A stretch of 64,000 bases of DNA from Rhynchopus sp. YZ270_cl-10 (GCA_964035575.1 OZ037846.1:833501-897500); one strand, 5' to 3'. Positions 10,698 to 22,321 are shown, numbered from the stretch's first letter. Program-made: numbers and translations. Notes: a model not told the origin generated them from the sequence alone.

Positions 10698-13366
10698 TAT
10701 ATTGTTGTGAAAGAGTTGTGAATTGAAATGAAAATTTGTGTTCTCTACCCCGAACACCACCAGGAAAATTGAGCCTTTTGAGCCTTCTTTCGAGCCTTCT
10801 CAAGGAGAAAAAGTTTAATTTTCCCAGTTTGTAATTTTGTTTTGCCGTACAATTGGAAATGAAGCGTTCCTTGTGCTAGTGATCGAAGAAGACGGTGTAA
10901 TCTTCTTCACAGGATTTGATCTTCGAAAATTTCAGAAATCCTTTCCGAGCAATGTCGTAGGTTTCTTATGAGGCGTTCTTCTGAGCACCCTCATAGATAT
11001 TTGCTGCCTGCTTCTTCGTAGCCCTTCGCGATTTTGTGTTTTTGACGTTAAAATGCCTATGGGTGTTTTTTGGGGGTGAAAAAACCTCAAAAACGCGTTT
11101 TAGACCCCTAGAAAGGCTCAAAACTGCTCAATTCTGGCTGGAATTGCAAAATTGGGCACTTTTAGGGTATGACCAAAAAAATTTTCGAGAGTTCAGTTAG
11201 TACAGAGGCGCACCTTAGAAGGTTTTGACAGGTGATTTTTACTTGTGCACAAGTAAAAAGTTACTTGTGCACAAGTAAAAGTTACTTGTGATCACAAGTA
11301 ATTACTTGTGCCACAAGTAAACTATTTTCACAAGTAAAATTACATGTAAAACCACAAGTAAAGTCATTTACTTCAACGTCGTGTAATTGTGCAATCAACG
11401 AAAAAAACCCTTTTTCCCCTTTTACTTACCTATCAGAGCTACTATTTTTTTGGCGTTTGCGCTTTTCAACGTCTCTTTTGCTCGTTCTGTTATCTTTTTT
11501 TTTTTAGTCTTTTTCACACTTTGCTTATGAATCCAAATCTCATCCATCGCAACCATCAGGAACAACGCAGCCCACAACAGTCTTTGCATGCGAGAATCAC
11601 GTAGGGGTATTTGTTTGCTTTGTTTTGTTGCGAAGAGACAATATTCCCTTTCTCTGTAATTGGCAATTACTGGGTCGAATAAAGCACACACGTTTCTCAT
11701 TAGGTCCCTACACTGCAGTGTGGAGATACCTCACCATCCACGTACCTCTGCTGTATTCGATCCCCTCAGTAAGACGAGCACAAAAAAGTGCAATGATCCA
11801 ATTCTTTTCACCATTTTCTCATGCGAATACTTCCGATGTGTTGCTGCAAAACAAACAAACACAAAAACGTGCAGACAACGTCGCTGGCTGTCTTTTGAAT
11901 TGTCAAATACTCCAAATATGTGTGGCGGCCAAAAAAAGTTTGCCCCCAAAAAATGCTCATAAATCAACTTATTGGACGTCAAACATGTTTGGAGTACTGT
12001 GAAAAGTAGAGTACATACTATGATATGCTGTCTCTTTGCTAGCTGAGAAAGTATACATATTTGGGCGGCGAAGAGGGCCGCAGACTACAAAGCATTCACA
12101 AAACAATGGACAGCAAATGGAGCCCCCCCGGCCATGTTCGTTCGTAAGGACCCGCAAGGTACCCGTATCGATACGTCTGCTCAACAGTGTCACTGCACGT
12201 GCCCCACAAAGTTGCTGGACACAGAGTATAGGTTGCATCCCCAGCCACAAGTCCGTCAGTGTGCGGCGGGTCAACCTATCTATGTTCACCGAGTCCGCTC
12301 CCCGCTTCGCCGCCCCAAGCAGGCATGTCCAAAACAGGTTGGAATGGACTCACAGACCACTTTTGGGGTATATTTGTGCCAAAAGAGGTTTTGTGATGTC
12401 AAAAAAACATGCCGTTTTTTGTTTTTGTTTTTTTTCTTTCGCTCCCTACCCCCATTTATGGAAAAGCGCGAGATCGTGGAGTTTCATTCTTCTTTCTGGT
12501 TTAGCTTTCAACCTCGCTGCGTGTACCACATGAAAACGAAAGTGATAAGACGCTTGAATTGTTTTGTTTTGTCTTGTTTGTTTTGTTTTCAAGATGTGCA
12601 TACACGAGGGGGTACGTTCATCTAACAATCTTTTCTTTCCATAGTTTTTTGACTTTTTTAGTTTTTCATTTTGCTCCCTCCCCTTCTCAGGCAATGGACA
12701 GTTCCACAATAGTTCAGCATCCTCAGAACAGCTGCACTCGGGACACTTCTCACTTTGCCTGTTTGCGTGCAAAAGAAAAGAAAATGGTGATTTGTCGCCT
12801 TTATTGCATACAACCTCAAAATCGTTATCAAAATATTTCACTTTTTTTTTTTTTTTTTTGGTATCCTTTTCTTCCTCTGGAGACGTGTTGTTCACTTCAC
12901 TACGCACATGCTCGAGAGGCAAGTATCCCATGCCTCATGCCTCATGCTCAACCCGAAATACTAGAAAATGGGGTAACGATCATCCCGAACAACCGCCTCT
13001 GCAACGATGGGACAACCCCAACGTGTTCCGGCACGATAACGTTAACGGTAAAGACGTTGTGTGCAGAGAGAGGTGCACATTCACCTTTTTAGTTTCATTT
13101 GTTTCTTATTCTACTTTTTTGTGATGTTCTACGAGACCTGTTATTTTGCCAAATACTGTGCACATCACAGTTGTTCAAAAAAAGGTTTTATTGTGAGTTT
13201 TTTTTCTAGGTCGAGATCATTACGCGTGTTTTCTCTGACCGTCTTCCCCTCACGTAGGTGGACTCATATTTCACTCTACGTAGTTGGCGTTTGCGAATTT
13301 TTTTTTTTTTTTTTTTGATACCAACCATGCTTTTTTCTAAATCACGATCGCGATCGGGATTTTGGG

Positions 13367-13399
<33 letters not shown>

Positions 13400-13515
13400 C
13401 AGTTGTGCAAATTAGTACATGTGGGTTTGGTATTTTTTCAGAAGTGGTGCCACCACGTTCCGCAAGGAGCCCGATCTGTCAAAATAAGCACTTTTCAAAA
13501 AAAAAAAAAAAGTAG

Positions 13516-13985
13516 CGTACCGTGCGCCTGCGGCGCAGCTAAAATACGAGAGGTAGCCTACAGCTCTGTTGCGTACCGTGGCTTCGCCAGAATCTTTCGT
13601 TGTCAAAATATGGAAGTAAAATTGATGGCAATACTTTATTGAGGCGCCGATTTCCCGCGGTGCGCATTTTCCTGATGAGTAATTACCAACGACAGTGCCA
13701 TTTTTTCTGGCAACATTTTTATAAATGTTGCGTACCGTGGCTTCGCCAGGAACCTTTCGGTGCCATGACCGCCGTTTCTTACTTACTATTAATGTACTGA
13801 GGTTACTGATCAGAAGGCTGACACCCACTACGACTCGTGGTTCACCCTCCCCACCCGCCCCTCGATTTTGTGCATCAGAGGGGAGAAAGCACCTCACTTC
13901 GCCGCACTGGCAGGGAGTCGCGCGCGCGAAGCGCGCGCAGCGACCGCTTTTACGGGGCGAAAGCTCGGGACCCCAAATCACCCCC
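13516..13985 (-). repeat. Dispersed block with GCGCCGCAGGCGC palindrome, inverted copy of 62.2-62.6 kb
   Basis: The sequence contains, in inverted orientation, GCGCCGCAGGCGCACGGTAC, two copies of CTGGCGAAGCCACGGTACGC, and a palindromic CGCGCGCGAAGCGCGCGC. The same order appears on the other strand near 62380-62600 and in part at 40980-41110, 9790-9820 and 30450-30600. Confidence 0.65.
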
Positions 13986-14611
13986 GTTTGGCCAAAAGGG
14001 GGATTGACGAGTGCCCTGCCCCTGCTGAAAAAATTGGAAAAATTGGGGGGAAAAAAAAAAAAAAAAAAAAAAAAAAAGGCGCGAAAATGCTCAAAAAGCA
14101 GGTTTTTTTAGTTTTTTTTTTTTACGATCGGTCACCCCAAATTTTGGGGAAAAACCACCGATCGGGCGACAAGCATGATACCAACAATACGAAGGAACCT
14201 AAGAACTGCAGAATTTTTTTTTTTGACTTTTTCTCCCCCCTCGCATTGTTATTCAGTGGTGGATAACCGTATTCCGGAGTGTGGTTTCTTGACCACCAAA
14301 ATAATAAATGATGGCGTTACCGCTGGGTCAGGGGGGAAAGTGCGGAGGGAGTATTCAGTTGTGCCACCCTCCCCTGTAAAATTGTGCATTTTTCTTTAGC
14401 ATTTTCTGTTCTATTGGTGTTCCAGAAAGTGCGTCAGTAACCTCGTCAGCGACCTTTTGTCCGTTTTGAGGGTGTGTGTGTGTGTTTGATAACGGGTTTA
14501 GAGTGGGTAACGCCTGAACGGAGTATGGCCCACTTGTCACTTCTACCAGCCATATTGAGGGAGAGGCTACGGCTTATTGATACGGTTTTGGTGACTCCTT
14601 ACGTATAAAAT

Positions 14612-14612
14612 A

Positions 14613-14652
<40 letters not shown>
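14612..14652 (+). repeat. (GT)n microsatellite, about 20 repeats
   Basis: Uninterrupted GT dinucleotides in an otherwise unremarkable stretch, 850 bp before the receptor gene. Confidence 0.9.
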
Positions 14653-14653
<1 letters not shown>

Positions 14654-15506
14654 AACACTAATCCACCTTTTTATGTCAGCGACTTTGTCAGTTCAGCCTT
14701 TTCGTGAACGCCAATAGAGTGGCTTTCTTTTAGATTTATGTGTTGTATTTTCTATTTTCCCCCTTTCTTCTTCTTCTTCTTCCTCTGCCTTTGTGAGGTT
14801 GTGTGCACAGTGTGTGCTGTGCACACCATCTCTCCTTGTGAAACCCACCCCTTCTCTTCATCTTTATATCATCCACCTAGGACTAAACTGAGTTCATTTC
14901 CCTTCCCTCTTTTATTTACTTTGTTGTGTTTTTATCCGAATGGCTGGCATCCTACAATGATTCGGTCGGGAGGTGTCTGCTCTATAACTATTCTATTTTT
15001 ATTTTTATTTCTATTTTTTGTTTATTTTTTTGAACCGAACGTAAAAGCGAAATCTATCTCTTGTGGAAAATGTGTGGATCGTGTCAGTGAAGTGCTCTCT
15101 GGGGGTTCGGTAACCCGTTCAGAGAAGGACACCCTTGTGGTCTCGATGTGGCCCAATTTCTATCCGAGAGCGAAGCCCTCTTTTGTTACCTTCTGAGCTT
15201 CTTATTCGGAGTAGGGGCGTTGTTTTGCACGCTTTTCACCTTATCGCTGCCACTTTGTTATCTTTGGTCTCTTTGTGTGCTGCCCCTGTATGTTCCCTGA
15301 AGAAGAACAGCACACATGCCACAACCACTCCTGTACGTCCGATTATGCCAAATGGTGCTCCACTTCTGATATGAACACCCAAATCTACGACAGAAAACTG
15401 GGAAAAAAAAGCACAACAATTCTGTTCGGGTTTACGTTTTTGTCGGACCCCATCCCACCCCCCACCACCACCACCCCATACACCTTCAGATTGGTTTACG
15501 CACTAA

Positions 15507-18263
15507 ATGGGTGTCAAGCAATGTGCGCTGCTGCTGCTGCTGTGCGTGGGTGTGTGCGGTACGCAGCAGTATGATGGCGTGGAGGTGTCGCTGCTGACGC
15601 TGAGCTACATGGTCGACACGTTCGAGGTGCATGCACCGAAGTGGGAGGCACTGACGGGGGCGAAGGTGAAGTTCCGATTAGCAGACAACCTGCACGGACT
15701 CATGGAGGAGATCAACGCTCAGGTGGAAAGTGGCTTTGGGGACGACGCATACCTCTTCACATCGACGGTGATGCCCGAGCTTGCAGACAAAGGCTACCTC
15801 GCAGACCTGACAGACCTCGTGGACGAAGACGTGCAGCTCGACTGGACAGACATCGTTCCCTTCATCCGCAGGAACAACGTTGGCTTCAACCGCCGTGTGT
15901 ACGGTCTGCCCTTCGACGGCGACGCGCTTGTGCTTGTGTACAGAGACGACCTCGTGGCAGGACCTCCCAAGACCCTGGAGGAGCTTGTCGACGAAGCGGT
16001 GCGTCTCAACGGCAAGGACCTGAACAACGACGGCATCCCTGACTCAGGCTGGTGTGAGTGCTGGGCGCCTTCCGACGACGGGACTGTGTACTACATCATG
16101 GGGGACATGCTGATGAATGCGGTGACGCCGTATCTGCAGTCGAAGGGGTCCGACCAGGGTGCCTTCTTCAACCCAGAGACACTTGATGCTCTTAGTTACA
16201 CGAGCGCGTGGAAGAAGGCCTTTGCGTTGTTGATACGTCTTTACAAAGAAGGTTCCGACCCTGTCAGGAACAGATGCGACGGACGTGATGATGGAAATCG
16301 TTACTCACATTCTGGACGTATGTTCCAGAACGGGACATGTGCATTCCATTCGTTTTGGTCTAGTAATGCAATGGTGAACGCGATGACGGGAAAACATGGC
16401 AACTATTCCCGTCCGTACCTGAAGCACTCTGTGTTCCCAGGATCGACAGAAGTGGACGTAGATGGGGTGCTGACGGAGTGCACAAAAGAGATCTGTCCGC
16501 ATGCAAAACGCAGGGACGCGTACGGACGCCTGGTCAACTCTGCTCCCTTTGCTGCTTACGGAGGCTTCATCGGTGCTATCGCAAACCACAGCAAGAACGT
16601 GCAGGCGGCGTACGACTTCCTCTCCTACTGTAACCGTCCAGAGAACTCTGCTTACGACGTTGTGCTTGACGATGGGATGGAGCCGTGGCGTATCTCACAG
16701 CTTCTTCCACAGCTGTGGGAGTCGAAGATACCTTCGTACCTTGTTTCTTCGTTTCTGTCCACAACACGCGAGATCCTCAACAACGAGAACGTTGTGATCG
16801 ACCTCCGCATCCCAGGTGCTGCCGATTTTATCACAGATGCAGGCAAGGTCGTGGACATGGTGATGCGTGATAAGATACCTATTGAGGCCGCACCACAGGC
16901 CCTGAAGGATGCGTGGGACGCTGTCATCGAGAAGCACGGTGGACGTACACGGTTGTTGCCACTTTACAGAAAGTCGCTGAATTTGCCGCCCTTGCAGACG
17001 GGGGGGCTGCTTCGCATTGGCAGTGACTTCAGCCTGGAACTGTACCAGGTTGCGCTTATTATTGTTGGTAGCATGGTGATTGTTGCGATTATTGTGTTTG
17101 CTGTGTGGCGCGCGCGGCGGAGCCACAATATGTATGAAAAACAGTTCAACAATAACATTGTTGCTGAACGTTGTGCCGCTTCGATAGCGAGCATGGACTT
17201 TGAGAAGGTGGAGTATCTGCACCTATTAGAAAAGCCGAACGGCATCCAGCAGGCCTTCATCCAGATCATCAGACGCATTCAAGAGTACAAAGCATACATG
17301 CCGCAGTCTCTGTTTGCGGAGGACTACCCTGAACAGGATATTTCCGAGGTAGCTTCGCTCGCACAGACCGACTCCTTGTCGTCCTCCGTCATGTCCGCCA
17401 ACGGGTTAACTGCCGTTACCAGCTTCGTCAGCGCACAGAAGGTGACACAACAGCTGCAGATGGCTGGGTCGAAGAAGAAGGTGTCGGTCTTCTCTGTGCA
17501 CTGTGCGACGCCCAAGCGGGGTGAGGTGGGGGACATCTGCAAGACCTACAACACGATCCTTGACGCGCTCTCCTCAGTAAACACCGCTAGCTACGGTGGT
17601 GTGCTTCTGTACACCACTGGAGACTACACAACCGTGGCGCTCAATGCCGCAGCACTGTGCGCAACCCACCAGGTCAAGGCATGCCACATAGGCATCATGT
17701 TCCTGGAGCTCATTGGGGGACTTCTGCACGACGTTGCGTTGGGCCTGGGTGTGGCGTCTGGGCTGTCTGTTGTCTCAAACTGTGGGACGCGCAATGTGAA
17801 GGCCTTCCTGTGCATCGGTTTTGTTCTCGAAAAAGCGCAGTTCTTGTCGAAGAGTTGTCTGAACTTTGCATCGGGTTCGCGGCTGTTTTTTGCAGATTCG
17901 TGTGTTGCGGAGTCGATTCATGGGCAAATTAGGTCGGAGCCTTTTGGCGTGCTTCCACATGCGTTTAAGGCGCACGATAAGGAGCAGATTATATACAGGA
18001 TAATCGAGGTGCAGCAAGCATCGCACGGCAACGAATGGATGTACGAGCTGATGGACGAAGAGTCTGCAGCAGCGAAGGCATTTGCCTCGCTGAAGGAGGG
18101 TGCTGACAATACAGAGGCGCTAGCGAGGGCGACAGAGTTCTACAGCAAGCAGACCGCACCTCTGCACAAAGAGCTTCTGCAGGTCCTCTCACTGCGCTTC
18201 GGAGTGAACAATTATAACAATAGTACCAATAATATCAATATGAATGCTTCGATAAAAAAATAA
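15507..18263 (+). CDS. Solute-binding receptor, single-pass, with degenerate cyclase-like tail only
   Basis: 918 residues. Signal peptide 1-18 (MGVKQCALLLLLCVGVCG). Residues about 22-490 are an ABC-type extracellular solute-binding domain of the bacterial sugar-binding kind (FTSTVMPELADKGYLADLTD, YGLPFDGDALVLVYRDDL, AAYGGFIGAIANHSKNVQAA). One membrane span at 513-534, then a cytosolic region. The paralogue at 41882 has a working class III adenylate cyclase next; here that domain is absent. The rest (about 659-800) resembles the paralogue's second, degenerate cyclase-like domain (GVASGLSVVSNCGTRNVKAF against GMVSGVLHHGVVESRTQSFV). It may bind the same ligand and act as a decoy, partner or signalling adaptor (inference). 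The start follows a pyrimidine/AG acceptor (AG at 15488-15489). Residues 77-490 are nearly identical to the paralogue, at DNA level too. Confidence 0.85.
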   Translation: MGVKQCALLLLLCVGVCGTQQYDGVEVSLLTLSYMVDTFEVHAPKWEALTGAKVKFRLADNLHGLMEEINAQVESGFGDDAYLFTSTVMPELADKGYLADLTDLVDEDVQLDWTDIVPFIRRNNVGFNRRVYGLPFDGDALVLVYRDDLVAGPPKTLEELVDEAVRLNGKDLNNDGIPDSGWCECWAPSDDGTVYYIMGDMLMNAVTPYLQSKGSDQGAFFNPETLDALSYTSAWKKAFALLIRLYKEGSDPVRNRCDGRDDGNRYSHSGRMFQNGTCAFHSFWSSNAMVNAMTGKHGNYSRPYLKHSVFPGSTEVDVDGVLTECTKEICPHAKRRDAYGRLVNSAPFAAYGGFIGAIANHSKNVQAAYDFLSYCNRPENSAYDVVLDDGMEPWRISQLLPQLWESKIPSYLVSSFLSTTREILNNENVVIDLRIPGAADFITDAGKVVDMVMRDKIPIEAAPQALKDAWDAVIEKHGGRTRLLPLYRKSLNLPPLQTGGLLRIGSDFSLELYQVALIIVGSMVIVAIIVFAVWRARRSHNMYEKQFNNNIVAERCAASIASMDFEKVEYLHLLEKPNGIQQAFIQIIRRIQEYKAYMPQSLFAEDYPEQDISEVASLAQTDSLSSSVMSANGLTAVTSFVSAQKVTQQLQMAGSKKKVSVFSVHCATPKRGEVGDICKTYNTILDALSSVNTASYGGVLLYTTGDYTTVALNAAALCATHQVKACHIGIMFLELIGGLLHDVALGLGVASGLSVVSNCGTRNVKAFLCIGFVLEKAQFLSKSCLNFASGSRLFFADSCVAESIHGQIRSEPFGVLPHAFKAHDKEQIIYRIIEVQQASHGNEWMYELMDEESAAAKAFASLKEGADNTEALARATEFYSKQTAPLHKELLQVLSLRFGVNNYNNSTNNINMNASIKK

Positions 18264-18683
18264 ACCACCCTGATTTTTTAGGGGCGGTAATCTGCGCAAA
18301 GATTATGGATGGAGGAGAGTGTTTTTTTTGAGACAATTGCAAAGGTTGTAGGGGAGGAAATGAAAAACATATCTGAGTGTGCCCGAATTTTTTTTTTTTT
18401 TTGGTGTGAGCGATGTAAACATGACAACAACTAATATTCACAGAAAAGTTTTTTTTTTTGATTTTGTCCCTGCACACTCCACAAAAATCCGGTGTGATCA
18501 GCGAAACATTATTTTTCTGATTTCGTTTCTTTCTTTATCAGACTAGCTTAAACTCAGGTAACAGTTTTTTATTTTTGTATATGGACTCGTCCGGAAACCC
18601 CTCTGGTAAGATTCATCCTTTTGGGTATTTTTGGGTTTTTTTGATGATGTCCCCCACAAAAAGTGCATCTAGGTGATATTCTG

Positions 18684-19738
18684 ATATGGGAGCGTCCGCG
18701 AAAGACCCCCCCCTAAAGCTAACATCCATGCTTATTGGTATTTCACTAATTAAAATTTTGGTATTTTATAAGATTTTTTTTTACAATGAACTCAGAGTTA
18801 AGTTTCTGAGTTCATTAAAAAAAAAATCGGTGAAAAATTCCGAGTAGGTATTAATTTAGATAGGAAAAGCTATGTCAGCAGCTATGTGTCCCCTTATTTT
18901 ACCTGTAAATACTAAGGATATAGGAAGGAATTCACTAATATCTGTCTCTAAACCCATTATCAAAAAGGGGGGGAGGAAAGGGGGGGTGGAGGCTTGTCGC
19001 CCCCTCCGAACACTCTAAATAGAGCGCGAAAGAGCTTCACGCTCCGGGTCGTCTGCGGCGATGTCGACTTTCTCGCAGAAAACCCCCTTTTTTGAGTGAC
19101 CCTATTGACCTCCGTGATGAGTCTCTCCAAGAGTTGCAGACAATTGTCCGCCTGTTCCTCCTCTTCCTCCTCCGTCTCGCTGTCACTGTCCTGAGGGTGT
19201 CGCTGATGCAACTACAGGAGTAGTAAACGGCGGACACCCCTTTTCTCCTGGTGGTTGTCTTCTGCATATGGAGGGACATATGCTTCGAGCTACACACCTC
19301 GCGCATCCAGCTCCTCGCGCCCCACCCTTTGCCCCCCTGCCAGTGGACCCCTGCATACACCTGCAGCTCGGCGAAGTTTTTTAGGCCTCGGAAAGGCCGG
19401 GTTTTCAGCTCCTGAGCGAATGCTTTGGCTGGTGATTACATTTCCCCCTGTTGTGTTGTTCTATGGGTGGTTATATGGGTGTTTGTGAGGATTTCCTTGT
19501 ATATCCTTAGTATTTACAGGTAAAATAAGGGGACACATAGCTGTTGACATAGCTTTTCCTATCTAAATTAATACCTACTCGGAATTTTTCACCGATTTTT
19601 TTTTTAATGAACTCAGAAACTTAACTCTGAGTTCATTTTAAAAAAAAATCTTATAAAATACCAAAATTTTAATTAGTGAAATACCAATAAGCATGGATGT
19701 TAGCTTTAGGGGGGGGTCTTTCGCGGACGCTGCCATAT
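18684..19738. mobile_element. Inverted-repeat element with about 240-bp arms, nested
   Basis: The left arm 18684-18927 and right arm 19500-19738 are inverted copies (ATATGGGAGCGTCCGCGAAA against its mirror TTTCGCGGACGCTGCCATAT). The match runs through TCCGAGTAGGTATTAATTTA and ends at the CCTTAGTATTTACAGG motif. Each arm has its own small hairpin (GAACTCAGAGTTAAGTTTCT region). Between the arms, the minus frame 18960-19211 encodes an acidic then basic piece (DSDSETEEEEEEQADNCLQL) with no family I recognise. Confidence 0.75.
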
Positions 19739-19786
19739 GAAAATAGGTTTTTGGGGGGGTCTGAGGCTATATTTTCGCTTTTTTAA

Positions 19787-20205
19787 TCAGATTTTCAGCC
19801 TTTTATTGTCGTTCTTCTGGATCTCTTCTCTCTTTCTCTTAATCCTGCCATGCCGCCTTGACAAGGTTTCATTGACCTCTGTCAAATCTACTGGGTCAAT
19901 GCCAGGGACTTTTGCTTTGCGGGTCACCTTGGATGTGGAGACTCCATAGTAAATAAAGGTTCCCTCCGTGTCAGAGTACACGCTGAAATGACACGACCGT
20001 TGCTCGGGTAGCAGTACACAGAAGAAAAGAGATTGATGGAAAGAAGGGTGCACTGATACGTATGAGTACGAGGGAATGAGATAACAAAGGCCTCTGTGTG
20101 GGGAAGCTCGCGCAGGGCACCGACAATGACCCCTACGGTAAGGATCTCCTGACAACAAGAATCATCAGAGAGATGGTTCGAAACGACACCAAGTGTGCGT
20201 CGCAC
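19787..20205 (-). pseudogene. Decayed reading frame in inverted-repeat element, family unknown
   Basis: Minus-strand frames here have protein-like composition (EAFVISFPRTHTY; SDTEGTFIYYGVSTSKVTRK; a basic end with HGRIKRKREEIQK) and sit inside the outer element, so they may be the remains of its own gene. No domain is recognisable and no single frame spans the stretch. It could also be chance. Confidence 0.25.
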
Positions 20206-20760
20206 CCATTCTTACCGTGTTTCTCGACAAAAAAGTGAACTTCACTGCTGTCATTGCCACGTTTATGAAATGTCCAAAAATACGTAAAAAAATATAAGTA
20301 AAAAGGGGGGGAGGGGAAATAAACAAAAAATAAATGCCCAAAATATGCCCTCTGGGGTGGTAGGTGTATGGTGGGTATCAAAAAATTGGGTTGTTTGGGT
20401 GTTTTGAGCAGAAAAACCTCAAAAAACCCCCAAAAGGATGAATCTTACCAGGAGGGTTTCCGGACGGACCCAATATCAAGGGATTTGACAATAGGAAATA
20501 GAAACGACGGAAGGGTGCGTGCCCGCCAGCTTGTGTTTTTCTCACTCACTGTTTTCTCTCTCTCTCTCTCTCATGCAATACACACTTCAAAAACACATCA
20601 AGCTTGCGGAGCGGTAAACGAAAAAGTTGTTTTTTTATTGGTTTCTTTTTACAGTTGGACAAGTAATATTGGAGACCAAAAAAGTCGCCAATTACAAGAA
20701 CCCCCCCAAAATCCGCCAATATTATTCGCCAAGTTTCTTGTCCAACTGTATTCGTAACCT

Positions 20761-20895
20761 GAAGTTAGTTTCTATTTTTTATTCCTACGAGCTTGCTTTA
20801 AAGGAGAAATAGTATTACCGGGTACGGTCGCCAAATCATTCCTCAAACAGGAGGATTGTGCAATCAACGAAAGCAACTTTACTTACCGATTCTAC
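20761..20895 (+). repeat. Dispersed module; unoccupied relative of the 4.1-kb transposon target
   Basis: GCTTGCTTTAAAGGAGAAATAG ... ACGGTCGCCAAATC ... AAACAGGAGGATTGTGCAAT matches the two flanks of the 7249-11383 element joined together, followed by a similar ATCAACGAAAG and pyrimidine stretch. Confidence 0.65.
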
Positions 20896-21400
20896 TATTT
20901 TCCCCCCACAAAAAAAGCGAGAAGTGACCTTGAGATTACCATTCTCAATTTTTTTTTTTTGAGAACAGCGTTCGGGCCCCTTGGGGACAGTATGTTATCA
21001 TCCTTGCCCCTACCCCGTGCCCTACCCTCATCTTATTTGTTGTTGTTTGCAAGGGATGAACTGCTTTCTGTTCTCCTGAATTTGGAAGTATATGAATCTA
21101 ATCTTTGAACGTTGTGAGGTGGAATTGGTGTGGCTGAAGGGGGGTGCTATTTTCTGCTATTTTCTGCTACTTTCTGCTATTTTCTGCTATTTTCTGCTAT
21201 TTTGGGGGTCTGGATTTTTTATATTTTTTGGCCGTGGTTTGGGCCTTTGCTAAAGGGAAGGGAAATGAGGGACTCCTGACCCCAGCCAGTCCCCAAAACA
21301 CCTACCAAAGATGCAGGACAACGTTTTTTTCGAGCAAAAAAGCGTAAAAATTAAGAGCAATTTTAGCAAAAAAATGTATTTTGTCCCGATATAGACCAGG

Positions 21401-22199
21401 TGCTGTACTGTGTACTGTGTACTGTGTACTGTGTACTGTGTACTGTGTACTGTGTACTGTGTACTGTGTACTGTGTACTGTGTACTGTGTACTGTGTACT
21501 GTGTACTGTGTACTGTGTACTGTGTACTGTGTACTGTGTACTGTGTACTGTGTACTGTGTACTGTGTACTGTGTACTGTGTACTGTGTACTGTGTACTGT
21601 GTACTGTGTACTGTGTACTGTGTACTGTGTACTGTGTACTGTGTACTGTGTACTGTGTACTGTGTACTGTGTACTGTGTACTGTGTACTGTGTACTGTGT
21701 ACTGTGTACTGTGTACTGTGTACTGTGTACTGTGTACTGTGTACTGTGTACTGTGTACTGTGTACTGTGTACTGTGTACTGTGTACTGTGTACTGTGTAC
21801 TGTGTACTGTGTACTGTGTACTGTGTACTGTGTACTGTGTACTGTGTACTGTGTACTGTGTACTGTGTACTGTGTACTGTGTACTGTGTACTGTGTACTG
21901 TGTACTGTGTACTGTGTACTGTGTACTGTGTACTGTGTACTGTGTACTGTGTACTGTGTACTGTGTACTGTGTACTGTGTACTGTGTACTGTGTACTGTG
22001 TACTGTGTACTGTGTACTGTGTACTGTGTACTGTGTACTGTGTACTGTGTACTGTGTACTGTGTACTGTGTACTGTGTACTGTGTACTGTGTACTGTGTA
22101 CTGTGTACTGTGTACTGTGTACTGTGTACTGTGTACTGTGTACTGTGTACTGTGTACTGTGTACTGTGTACTGTGTACTGTGTACTGTGTACTGTGTAC
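21401..22199 (+). repeat. 7-bp minisatellite (CTGTGTA)n, about 114 copies
   Basis: An essentially perfect array of CTGTGTA. It generates frames of 268-454 residues of CVLCTVY or QYTVHST repeats on both strands; these are not genes. The 7-bp period cycles through all three frames, so it cannot be a selected coding repeat. Confidence 0.95.
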
Positions 22200-22321
22200 C
22201 TTATGATCCGTTTGTGGAGTGGGAGGGGGTTTCCGGTTTGCGGGCTGGCCAAGTTTCCTTCCCTCGTCCATCATGAGCCACACCACCACCCAGCAACCAA
22301 ACCCAAAAAAAACCCCCCAAA

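Larger units (their letters stand above)
7249..11383. mobile_element. 4.1-kb TA-flanked inverted-repeat DNA transposon (non-autonomous or decayed)
   Basis: Both ends carry inverted repeats of about 150 bp. The left starts CACGACGTTGAAGTAA, the right ends TTACTTCAACGTCGTG, and a TA lies outside each (7247-7248 and 11384-11385). The arms are themselves built of palindromes such as ACTTGTGCACAAGT. An unoccupied relative of the target lies at 20761-20895: the flanks here (up to AACAGG, then ATTGTGCAATCAACGA) are joined there with a three-base junction, which fits TA duplication exactly. I see no transposase. Minus-strand frames near 8780-8983 look weakly protein-like but match nothing I know. Nested inside are an 8-bp satellite (7432-7795), a body shared with 25.3-26.1 kb, and a TA-flanked element (10193-10697). 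Confidence 0.75.
11386..15506. other. Intergenic, no convincing gene; repeats and homopolymers
   Basis: Contents: the right half of the transposon target (11386-11450); a GC-richer stretch at about 12060-12320 with no recognisable product; long A and T tracts (13300, 13370-13395, 14050-14078); a dispersed block at 13516-13985; a small palindrome around 14128-14165 with CACCGATCGG; and a (GT)n run at about 14612-14652. The last 700 bases are pyrimidine-rich and lead into the receptor gene. The open frames in this stretch are low-complexity and I do not call them. Confidence 0.55.
18583..20471. mobile_element. Outer inverted-repeat element hosting a second element
   Basis: CGTCCGGAAACCCCTCTGG then TAAGATTCATCCTTTTGGG (about 18588-18626) is mirrored at about 20424-20468 (CCCAAAAGGATGAATCTTA then CCAGGAGGGTTTCCGGACG). 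ATAT lies next to both ends and may be the target duplication. The inside carries a second, separate inverted-repeat element at 18684-19738 and a decayed reading frame on the minus strand (19787-20205). Confidence 0.65.

Noticed and set aside
12036-12625. Overlapping frames of 165 and 163 residues
   Set aside because: No acceptor context, T-rich ends, no domain; more likely chance in GC-richer DNA.
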